Shown piece by piece: positions 56,667-64,000 of a DNA stretch of 64,000 nucleotides (position 1 is the first letter of the stretch; the number at the start of each line of letters is the position of its first letter). The notes beneath the pieces are model-generated. The model saw nothing but the letters and a program-made list of their open reading frames with translations, was not told where the DNA came from and did no database searches. A program made the position numbers and the translations under genes. The DNA is from Pragia fontium DSM 5563 = ATCC 49100 (lineage in GTDB: Bacteria > Pseudomonadota > Gammaproteobacteria > Enterobacterales > Enterobacteriaceae), in contig NZ_FOLW01000001.1 in NCBI RefSeq assembly GCF_900112475.1, positions 62,001 through 126,000 of the forward strand. The letters run 5' to 3'.

Positions 56667-57710
56667 TTAAGACTGACCAAACACTCGATTTTCCTGCTCC
56701 GCCACGCGGATAAAGGTAGTGCGTTTGGTCAACTCTTTCAGACGCTCAGCCCCCACATAAGTACAGGCTGAACGCAGGCCACCCAAAATATCACGCACGG
56801 TATTCTCAACCGGCCCACGATAGGTCAATTGAACGGTTTTACCTTCAGCAGCACGATATTCAGCAACTCCGCCAACGTGGCGATTCATCGCAGAGGTCGA
56901 GCTCATGCCATAAAACAGCATATATTGGTTACCGTTTTCTTCGATAACTTTGCCTTCACACTCTTCATGAGCCGCTAACATGCCACCAAGCATAACGAAG
57001 TCGGCACCACCGCCAAAAGCCTTCGCCACATCACCTGGCATAGTACAGCCACCATCACTGACAATCTGACCACCCAGACCGTGAGCAGCATCAGCACATT
57101 CAATGACCGCAGATAGCTGAGGATAGCCAACGCCGGTTTTAACTCGAGTGGTACAAACTGAACCTGGGCCAATGCCAACCTTAACGATGTCTGCACCGGA
57201 TAAAACCAGTTCTTCCACCATTTCACCTGTCACAACATTACCGGCACAGATCACTTTATCCATATGGGCTTCACGCGCTTTTTGCAGGAAGCCAACGAAA
57301 TGTTCAGAGTAACCATTGGCAACATCAATACAAATAAACTTCAGCGCAGGGGAAAATGACATGATCTGACTTAACTTAGTGAAATCAGCTTCAGAGGTTC
57401 CGGTAGACACCATCACGTGACGTAACACCGACTCAGGCACTCTGGCAACAAACTCGCGCCACTGCTCAACGGTATAGTGTTTATGGACGGCAGTGAGCAA
57501 GCCAAAAGAGGCCAATGCTTCTGCCATAGTAAAGGTACCAACAGTGTCCATATTCGCGGCAATAATCGGAATACCTGACCACTGATGACCTGAGTGTTTA
57601 AAGGTGTAGGTGCGCTCAAGCTCTACTTCTGAGCGACTCTTTAGTGTGGAACGCTTAGGACGAATCAAAACATCTTTGAAGCCTAACTTCAAATCTTCTT
57701 CAATACGCAT
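56667..57710 (-). CDS. guaC: GMP reductase
   Basis: The protein has 347 residues, the usual length. It has the catalytic cysteine in [18 protein letters not shown], the phosphate site [26 protein letters not shown] and the [20 protein letters not shown] loop typical of GuaC rather than GuaB (no CBS domains). It reduces GMP to IMP with NADPH. Confidence 0.96.
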   Translation of the reverse strand: MRIEEDLKLGFKDVLIRPKRSTLKSRSEVELERTYTFKHSGHQWSGIPIIAANMDTVGTFTMAEALASFGLLTAVHKHYTVEQWREFVARVPESVLRHVMVSTGTSEADFTKLSQIMSFSPALKFICIDVANGYSEHFVGFLQKAREAHMDKVICAGNVVTGEMVEELVLSGADIVKVGIGPGSVCTTRVKTGVGYPQLSAVIECADAAHGLGGQIVSDGGCTMPGDVAKAFGGGADFVMLGGMLAAHEECEGKVIEENGNQYMLFYGMSSTSAMNRHVGGVAEYRAAEGKTVQLTYRGPVENTVRDILGGLRSACTYVGAERLKELTKRTTFIRVAEQENRVFGQS

Positions 57711-57887
57711 ATCGATTGGTTTCCTGGTTTTTGGCGACGTATCGCAAATTAACTATAAGCTGTATGTTGGCCATGTCCAGTGACGTTATCATACACATGA
57801 ATAATTAATGAACAAGTCTGAGATTTTCAAAAAATTTCAGCTATACTCCCATAAATTTATCTGCGAAAACGCAGATTAGGGCACGCC

Positions 57888-58736
57888 ATGGAAAATGCCT
57901 TTTTCGTCGTTTGGTTTGGCCTTTTTGGCCTGTTTATTGGCAGTTTGATTACTCACCTTGCATACCGACTTCCCCTAATCTTAATCTCCCGCTGGCAATT
58001 AGCATGTTGTCCAAGCATCGTTCAATCCCTCGATAAACCACATCCATTTTATTTATCACTATTCTCCCCTTCGGGTTGTCCACACTGCCATCAACCGCTC
58101 ACTTTAGCCTCACTTATTCCTGTCCTATCTTGGCTATACCAACAAGGACGCTGCCGAGATTGTCATCGAACTATTGGTTGCACTTATCCCTTCACGGAAC
58201 TCACCGTCGCCTTGTTATTTATGGTGTTGGCCTCATCTAATCAGAATCTATTATGGTTAATCATCTTACTGATGATTACCTGCTTACTAATCACAGCAGC
58301 ACTGATTGATATCGCCCACCAACTGCTGCCCGATGTCTTAACTTTGCCGTTAATTTGTAGTGGCCTGATTGCTGCCAGCCTGGAAGTTTCTCCGGTCACA
58401 TTATCAACATCACTAGCAGGAACACTTTTTGGATACGGATTACTTTGGTTACCAGCCATCGTTTTCAAAGGGATTAGAAAAATAGAGGGATTAGGTCGAG
58501 GAGATATGAAATTATTGGCCGGATTGGGTGCCTGGCTGGGATTAGATATCTTACCCATCGTTATATTAGTCGCCAGTGTCTCAGCACTGCTGTTTATCTT
58601 GATAACGCAGAGAAATAAAAAGAATAAAAACAAACGAATTGCTTTTGGCCCCTTTCTGGCGTTTGCCGGGTGGCTTGCACTTCTGAAAGATCCCTTTATG
58701 ATTGATCTATCAATATTATTACAGGCCTTATTATGA
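57888..58736 (+). CDS. Type IV prepilin peptidase/methyltransferase (PilD)
   Basis: The protein has 282 residues with about eight membrane segments. It has the N-terminal four-cysteine loop (CPHC...CRDC, about residues 65-87) and the two aspartates of the TFPP family (DIAHQLLPDVL and GRGDMKLLAGLGAWLG). It cleaves and methylates pilins such as PpdD. It overlaps coaE by 4 bases. E. coli lacks a peptidase at this position, whereas pilD-coaE linkage is common in other gammaproteobacteria, so this looks ancestral. Confidence 0.93.
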   Translation: MENAFFVVWFGLFGLFIGSLITHLAYRLPLILISRWQLACCPSIVQSLDKPHPFYLSLFSPSGCPHCHQPLTLASLIPVLSWLYQQGRCRDCHRTIGCTYPFTELTVALLFMVLASSNQNLLWLIILLMITCLLITAALIDIAHQLLPDVLTLPLICSGLIAASLEVSPVTLSTSLAGTLFGYGLLWLPAIVFKGIRKIEGLGRGDMKLLAGLGAWLGLDILPIVILVASVSALLFILITQRNKKNKNKRIAFGPFLAFAGWLALLKDPFMIDLSILLQALL

Positions 58737-59356
58737 ATTATATCGTGGCACTTACCGGCGGAATTGGCAGCGGAAAATCAACCGTTTCTAATGCGTTTTC
58801 CCGATTAGGTGTTCCTGTAATAGATGCCGATATTATTGCCCGCCAAGTGGTTGAACCGGGAACAGAAGCCCTTGCTGCCATTGTTCAGCATTTCGGACCA
58901 TCAATCCTACAGCCAAACGGTTCACTAAATAGACAAAAATTACGAGAATGCATTTTTAACGATTCAGATGAAAAACTGTGGTTAAATAGTTTACTGCACC
59001 CACTCATTCAACGTGAAACCCAGCGGCAGTTAGCTGCTATAATATCTCCTTATGTTATTTGGGTTGTGCCATTATTAATTGAGAATAATCTCTGCTCTCG
59101 AGCTAATCGGATTTTAGTCGTGGATGTCACTCGAGAAACCCAATTACATAGAATCATGGCGCGGGACGGCAGCAGCGAACATTTAGCCACGCAAATATTA
59201 GCCGCCCAAACTTCCCGTGAAATCAGGCTGTCTTACGCGGATGACGTGTTAAACAATGATGACACTCCCGAAGCGTTACTCCCTAAGATACAGCAGCTAC
59301 ATCAAAAATATTTAGCCCTAGCCAATACATTCAACAAGCAGGATTTGTCTATATGA
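58733..59356 (+). CDS. coaE: Dephospho-CoA kinase
   Basis: The protein has 207 residues with the P-loop [27 protein letters not shown] and RMAxRD-type lid ([14 protein letters not shown]). It phosphorylates dephospho-CoA in the last step of CoA synthesis. It overlaps zapD by 4 bases. Confidence 0.96.
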   Translation: MNYIVALTGGIGSGKSTVSNAFSRLGVPVIDADIIARQVVEPGTEALAAIVQHFGPSILQPNGSLNRQKLRECIFNDSDEKLWLNSLLHPLIQRETQRQLAAIISPYVIWVVPLLIENNLCSRANRILVVDVTRETQLHRIMARDGSSEHLATQILAAQTSREIRLSYADDVLNNDDTPEALLPKIQQLHQKYLALANTFNKQDLSI

Positions 59357-60105
59357 GTGATTTATCCCATAACATACTTTTTGAACATCCGCTTAATGAA
59401 AAAGTCCGTACTTGGTTACGCCTTGAATTCTTACTACAACAGTTACAAGACAACCGCACCTTAACTAACTTAACTGATACGCTAAGTTTTTTCCGTACCA
59501 CCAGTGAACTACTGGATATTATCGACCGCGGTGATGTGCGCACTGAACTGGTAAAAGAACTGGAGCGCCAACAACAAAAACTGGCGCAATGGATAGACGT
59601 TCCCGGTGTCGACGTCGAGCGTCTGAATACTTTGCGTCATACGTTAAAAGAGCAATCAAGCGTTTTACTGGCCGCGCCGCGTCTGGGCCAAGCTCTGAAA
59701 GAAGACCGTTTAATCAGTATGGTGCGCCAACGCTTAAGCATTCCCGGCGGTTGCTGTAGCTTTGACTTGCCAGTTCTGCATATGTGGTTGAACAATCCTA
59801 AACAGGAACGTGATGAACAGGTGGCTGAATGGTTGGCAACCGTAACACCATTACATAATGCCTTAAATACCTGCCTTAATATGATTCGCCAGTCAGGTGA
59901 ATTTCAAACACAAACCAGCCTGAATGGGTTCTATCAGGATAACGCCGAAGACTGTGATATCCTACGCATCCAGATAGATTCTAGCCATCAAATCTATCCG
60001 CAAGTTTCTGGCCATAAAACACGCTTTGCCATACGCTTTATGCCGTTCGACAGCGAGCGAGGAGAAACACCAGAACGATTTCATTTTAAGATAGCCTGCT
60101 GTTAA
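59353..60105 (+). CDS. zapD: Cell division protein ZapD
   Basis: The protein has 250 residues; it begins [31 protein letters not shown] and has the conserved [18 protein letters not shown] segment. ZapD binds and bundles FtsZ. It sits in pilD-coaE-zapD-yacG in the order known from enterobacteria. Confidence 0.95.
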   Translation: MSDLSHNILFEHPLNEKVRTWLRLEFLLQQLQDNRTLTNLTDTLSFFRTTSELLDIIDRGDVRTELVKELERQQQKLAQWIDVPGVDVERLNTLRHTLKEQSSVLLAAPRLGQALKEDRLISMVRQRLSIPGGCCSFDLPVLHMWLNNPKQERDEQVAEWLATVTPLHNALNTCLNMIRQSGEFQTQTSLNGFYQDNAEDCDILRIQIDSSHQIYPQVSGHKTRFAIRFMPFDSERGETPERFHFKIACC

Positions 60106-60172
60106 TACCGCGGCAGATACTTACTATTTATCGTTGTCCGACATCAGTAATAGATTAAATTTGGAGAATTTT

Positions 60173-60370
60173 ATGAGTAGCAGCCCTCTTCAGGTTAACT
60201 GCCCTACCTGCAATAAACTTGTTACCTGGAATGAAGAGAGCCCTTACCGGCCATTTTGCTGCAAACGTTGTCAGCTGATTGATTTAGGCGAGTGGGCCGA
60301 TGAAGAAAAACGTATTCCAAGTTCAGGCGAAATATCCGACAACGATGAATGGAGTGAGGAACAGGAGTAA
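60173..60370 (+). CDS. yacG: DNA gyrase inhibitor YacG
   Basis: The start is ATG 60,173 after GGAG; 65 residues like E. coli YacG. Zinc-binding cysteines lie in VNCPTCNKL and [14 protein letters not shown]. It binds GyrB and blocks DNA binding by gyrase. It is convergent with mutT. Confidence 0.94.
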   Translation: MSSSPLQVNCPTCNKLVTWNEESPYRPFCCKRCQLIDLGEWADEEKRIPSSGEISDNDEWSEEQE

Positions 60371-60446
60371 CTACCGGCATAATACTGGCCGTGAATCGTT
60401 CCAACTTCCCCCTCAACTCGATATAACGCAAAAGTTAGCGCCATTT

Positions 60447-60860
60447 TTAAGCGGTATGATAGCGCTGCTTTAGTTCAGTAATAATGGGTTGATTGGCCTC
60501 AGGAAACTCAGCGTCAATTAACTCAGAAACATTAAGCCAGCGCGACTGCTGCCCCTCTCGCCCTTCAGGCGTTCCCTGCCAGCCATTAACAATATAAAAA
60601 TGCAGCTTCAACTGACGATCCGGGTAATCATATTCTAAGGTTTTCAGCAACGAAGCATCTATGACTTGAATTCCGGTCTCTTCTTGTAATTCTCGACTGA
60701 GAGCCGCCTCAACCGACTCCCCACGGCCTGTTTCCACTTTACCGCCGGGAAACTCCCAATAGCCCGCCAGATGACTCCCCTCGGCTCTACGGGTAACAAA
60801 AATCGATTTTTTCGAATCGATAATAATACCAACTGCAATTTCAATACGCTTCACGCTCAT
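60447..60860 (-). CDS. mutT: 8-oxo-dGTP diphosphatase MutT
   Basis: The protein has 137 residues with a complete Nudix box, GGKVETGRGESVEAALSREL followed by QEETGI. It removes 8-oxo-dGTP and prevents A-T to C-G mutations. It lies downstream of secA, separated here by a 300-bp spacer carrying a terminator and a repeat copy. Confidence 0.95.
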   Translation of the reverse strand: MSVKRIEIAVGIIIDSKKSIFVTRRAEGSHLAGYWEFPGGKVETGRGESVEAALSRELQEETGIQVIDASLLKTLEYDYPDRQLKLHFYIVNGWQGTPEGREGQQSRWLNVSELIDAEFPEANQPIITELKQRYHTA

Positions 60861-60903
60861 CGTTATCCCTATTCAGCTTTAATGGATAAACCATACATAC
60901 AAT

Positions 60904-60925
60904 AAGAGCGCCAGATGGCGCTCTT
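60904..60925 (-). terminator. Hairpin downstream of secA
   Basis: The perfect 9-bp stem AAGAGCGCC-AGAT-GGCGCTCTT is followed on the minus strand by TTATTGT. It lies between secA and mutT and may end secA transcripts. Confidence 0.7.
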
Positions 60926-61017
60926 AGACAGCTAACAAACATTTTTAAATTAGCTACAGTATATGTTCCGGCTGTAAAAAAAACGGCAGAATATCACCCT
61001 CGTGCTCAGCCGGAAGA

Positions 61018-61110
61018 TCATCGGTACTTAACTACAGAGAGCGACAGGCCTAGAGTCCCTAGGGGCGCTCCGGCGGGTAAACCCGCTACGACCCCAACGG
61101 AACTCTCTCC
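61018..61110. repeat. Dispersed intergenic hairpin repeat, copy 3
   Basis: It lies downstream of secA, in inverted orientation. The segment 61,068-61,094 (read on the minus strand) matches 27 bases of copy 1, except that the inner stem is GGG-TTTA-CCC instead of AGC-TTTA-GCT. Both altered base pairs remain paired. Outer segments ACAGgAGAGAG and CTCTCTGT also pair. Confidence 0.7.
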
Positions 61111-61159
61111 TGTCGTTTGACAAATAAATACCTTTGTCATCATCTGCTCAGTATCACGA

Positions 61160-63877
61160 TTACTGTAGGCTACCGTGACATTGCTTATATTTCTTACCTG
61201 AACCACATGGGCATGGATCGTTACGACCTATTTTACGCTCTTCACGTACCATTGGCTTATTGCTACCGTCAGACTCTTCCATCAGTGAATTCTCTTCCTG
61301 ATGGCTAAACTGTTGCTGGCTCGCTAAACGCTCGGCCTCTTCACGACGCTGTTGTTCAACGGCTTCAACTTCTTCCGGCATACGCACCTGAACTTTGCTC
61401 AGTACGCTAATCACTTCGTATTTTAACGCTTCCAGCATGCTGGCAAACATGGAGAAAGATTCGCGCTTATATTCTTGCTTCGGATCTTTCTGAGCATAAC
61501 CACGCAAGTGAATACCCTGACGTAAATAGTCCATTGCGGCCAAATGTTCTTTCCACATGGTATCCAGCGTTTGCAGCATCACGCCTTTCTCAAAGTTACG
61601 CATCATTTCATCGCCAACAACCTCTTCTTTATCGCGATAAACTTTGATGGATTCTTCCAGAATACGCTCACGCAGGGTCTCTTCGTGCAGTTCATGCTCA
61701 GTATCCAACCACTGGGCAATCGGCAACTCAAGATCAAAATCATTTTTCAAACGCGCTTCCAGCCCCGGCACATCCCACATTTCTTCCAGAGACTGATGTG
61801 GAATGTAGTTATCAATAACCGCGCTAAATACGTCCTGACGGATGCTATCAATGGTTTCGCTGATATCACTAATATCCAACAGTTCATTACGCTGACTATA
61901 GATAGCACGACGCTGATCGTTAGCCACGTCATCAAACTCCAGCAGCTGTTTACGAATATCGAAGTTGCGGCTTTCTACCTTGCGCTGTGCGTTGGCAATC
62001 GCTTTGGTTACCCATGGATGCTCAATAGCTTCACCCGGCTTCATACCCAGTTTACGCATCATGCCAGCTACGCGATCTGAGGCGAAAATACGCATCAGGG
62101 CATCTTCCATCGACAGGTAGAAACGAGATGAACCCGCATCCCCTTGACGACCAGAACGACCGCGCAATTGGTTATCAATACGGCGTGATTCGTGACGCTC
62201 AGTACCAATAATATGTAAACCACCGGCAGCTAATACGCGATCGTGGCGCACCTGCCATGCTTCTTTAATGGCTTTAATCTGCTCTTCAGTCGGCTCTTCC
62301 AACTCAGCAATTTCAGTCTGCCAGCTACCACCCAATACGATATCCGTACCACGACCAGCCATGTTAGTAGCAATGGTCACTGCTCCTTCCTGGCCCGCGT
62401 TAGCAACGATCTCAGCTTCTTTCTGGTGGAATTTAGCATTCAGTACCTGATGCACAATACCGGCTTTCTTCAGTTCGTTGGAAACCACTTCAGATTTTTC
62501 AATTGAAATCGTACCCACCAGAATTGGCTGGCCTTTAACGCTACGCTCTTTGATATCTTCAATAATCGCATCGATTTTTTCCTTCTCAGTCATATAGACT
62601 AGATCAGGCATATCGTTACGGATCATTGGGCGGTTGGTTGGCACCACGATAGTATCTAAACGGTAGATTTGACGGAATTCAAAGGCTTCGGTATCAGCCG
62701 TACCGGTCATACCAGCCAGTTTTTCATATAAACGGAAATAGTTCTGGAAAGTAATCGATGCTAAAGTCTGGTTCTCATTCTGGATGTCCACACCTTCTTT
62801 GGCCTCAACAGCCTGATGCAGACCGTCAGACCAGCGACGACCTTCCATAGTACGACCAGTATGTTCATCAACGATGATAACCTCACCGTCTTTAACAATG
62901 TAGTCAACATCGCGGGTAAATAGCGCGTGAGCACGCAGTGCCGCTGTAACATGATGCATTAACATGATATTCGTTGGTGAATACAGTGATTCACCTTCTT
63001 CCATCATTCCTGCATCCATCAGCAGCGTTTCAATCAGCACCAAACCACGTTCGGTTAAGTTAACCTGACGGCTTTTCTCATCAACGGAGAAGTGACCTTC
63101 ACCTTCAAAAGTATCTGAGTCTTCTTTTTCCTGGCGCAGCAACTTAGGAATAATCTTATCGACTTTCTTATACAGCTCAGAGCTATCCTCAGCCGGACCG
63201 GAAATAATCAGCGGAGTACGCGCTTCGTCGATTAAAATAGAGTCAACTTCATCCACCAGTGCATAGTTCAGCTTACGCTGCACGCGTTCTTCAGGGCTAA
63301 ATGCCATGTTATCGCGCAGATAGTCAAAGCCAAACTCGTTATTGGTACCGTAAGTAATATCAGCAGCATAAGCTTCGCGCTTAGCCGGAGGCGGCATGCC
63401 AGGAAGGTTGATCCCAACGGTTAAACCCAGGAACTCAAACAACGGGCGGTTATTTTCCGCATCGCGTCGAGCCAGATAGTCGTTCACGGTTACCACGTGT
63501 ACGCCACGGCCTGACAGAGCATTTAGATAAGCAGGCAACGTTGCGGTTAACGTTTTACCTTCACCTGTACGCATCTCTGCGATACAGCGAGAGTTCAACA
63601 CCATACCGCCGATCATCTGTACGTCAAAGTGACGCATACCGAATACGCGTTTACTGGCTTCACGTACCACCGCAAAAGCTTCAGGGATTAAAGAGTCCAG
63701 CGACTCTCCTTTTTCCAGACGAGCACGGAACTCAACGGTTTTCCCTTGCAGCTGCTCATCAGACAATGCTTCATATTCAGGTTCAAGGCGGTTGATTTCT
63801 TCAACGCTTTTACGCATACGGCGCAGTGTACGATCGTTACGGCTGCCGAAAATTTTTGTCATTAACTTAGTTAACAT
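61160..63877 (-). CDS. secA: Preprotein translocase ATPase SecA
   Basis: The protein has 905 residues. Walker A is MRTGEGKTL, the DEAD-type box [19 protein letters not shown]; the preprotein-binding and helical scaffold domains follow ([26 protein letters not shown]). The C-terminal zinc motif is [14 protein letters not shown]. It drives export through SecYEG. Upstream of the ATG, the 123 visible bases show no coding for the SecM arrest motif (GIRAGP). Confidence 0.98.
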   Translation of the reverse strand: MLTKLMTKIFGSRNDRTLRRMRKSVEEINRLEPEYEALSDEQLQGKTVEFRARLEKGESLDSLIPEAFAVVREASKRVFGMRHFDVQMIGGMVLNSRCIAEMRTGEGKTLTATLPAYLNALSGRGVHVVTVNDYLARRDAENNRPLFEFLGLTVGINLPGMPPPAKREAYAADITYGTNNEFGFDYLRDNMAFSPEERVQRKLNYALVDEVDSILIDEARTPLIISGPAEDSSELYKKVDKIIPKLLRQEKEDSDTFEGEGHFSVDEKSRQVNLTERGLVLIETLLMDAGMMEEGESLYSPTNIMLMHHVTAALRAHALFTRDVDYIVKDGEVIIVDEHTGRTMEGRRWSDGLHQAVEAKEGVDIQNENQTLASITFQNYFRLYEKLAGMTGTADTEAFEFRQIYRLDTIVVPTNRPMIRNDMPDLVYMTEKEKIDAIIEDIKERSVKGQPILVGTISIEKSEVVSNELKKAGIVHQVLNAKFHQKEAEIVANAGQEGAVTIATNMAGRGTDIVLGGSWQTEIAELEEPTEEQIKAIKEAWQVRHDRVLAAGGLHIIGTERHESRRIDNQLRGRSGRQGDAGSSRFYLSMEDALMRIFASDRVAGMMRKLGMKPGEAIEHPWVTKAIANAQRKVESRNFDIRKQLLEFDDVANDQRRAIYSQRNELLDISDISETIDSIRQDVFSAVIDNYIPHQSLEEMWDVPGLEARLKNDFDLELPIAQWLDTEHELHEETLRERILEESIKVYRDKEEVVGDEMMRNFEKGVMLQTLDTMWKEHLAAMDYLRQGIHLRGYAQKDPKQEYKRESFSMFASMLEALKYEVISVLSKVQVRMPEEVEAVEQQRREEAERLASQQQFSHQEENSLMEESDGSNKPMVREERKIGRNDPCPCGSGKKYKQCHGSLQ

Positions 63878-64000
63878 ACGTCTCTATATCTCTTTGTGTA
63901 CTGCCCTTCAGGCAGAGGGAATCAAATAAAAATTACCAATACATACCCCATAAATAACAAGGAAAGACATTGTTACGGGGAAATTATGCGTATAAGGAAG

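Noticed and set aside
63878-64000. secM upstream of secA
   Set aside because: The 123 visible bases encode no GIRAGP-type arrest motif in any frame. The rest of the upstream region is outside the window, so absence of the whole gene cannot be claimed.

Overview
This window is a piece of an enterobacterial (Enterobacterales) chromosome. Gene content and order follow the E. coli 100-180 kb region in reverse: secA-mutT-yacG-zapD-coaE, guaC, hofC/hofB/ppdD, ampD, aroP, pdhR-aceE-aceF-lpd, acnB, yacL, then hemL, erpA, yadS, btuF, mtn, dgt and cdaR. Several departures argue against Escherichia itself: a type IV prepilin peptidase is kept beside coaE, a chiP-chiQ-hexosaminidase cluster sits between lpd and acnB, nadC and ampE are missing from their usual places, and the sugar-acid genes form one operon. 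A deeper-branching enterobacterial family is possible (Budviciaceae-like is a guess).

Layout. 1-12,100: a contractile-tail locus read leftward: Q-type antiterminator, holin, endolysin, overlapping Rz/Rz1 spanins, neck/terminator-like protein, sheath, tube, frameshifted chaperone, tape measure, Dit-like protein, baseplate plug, hub, spike, gp25-like wedge and baseplate J (cut by the window edge). A LexA/CI-type self-cleaving repressor is divergent at the right end. No terminase, portal, capsid, integrase or replication gene lies between the repressor and the tail genes, so this looks like an R-type tailocin (phage-tail-like bacteriocin). The lysis module and the tail module are each preceded by the same unit: a promoter with a palindrome between -35 and -10, followed by two strong terminators. 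That suits the Q-type antiterminator encoded here. 12,380-15,791: emrRAB multidrug efflux operon. 16,017-26,585: D-glucarate/galactarate catabolism (garK, garR, garL, gudD, gudP leftward, garD divergent, regulator cdaR). Between garD and cdaR sits a retron: a reverse transcriptase of 332 residues with NAxxH, YCDD and VTG motifs, preceded by a 201-nt msr-msd RNA with clear a1/a2 ends, and no visible effector gene. 26,882-34,485: dgt, mtn-btuF-yadS, erpA, hemL, a YddG-like exporter and yacL. 34,697-37,297: acnB. 38,260-42,750: chitin-oligosaccharide uptake and cleavage. 43,234-50,267: pyruvate dehydrogenase operon with pdhR and its operator. 51,051-61,159: aroP, ampD, type IV pilus genes, guaC, coaE, zapD, yacG, mutT. 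61,160-63,877: secA.

The most notable systems are the effector-less retron at the cdaR-garD junction and the tailocin with its twin antitermination-gated promoters. A dispersed intergenic repeat whose hairpin stem changes by compensatory substitutions is also worth attention. No tRNA, rRNA, CRISPR array or insertion sequence was recognised.
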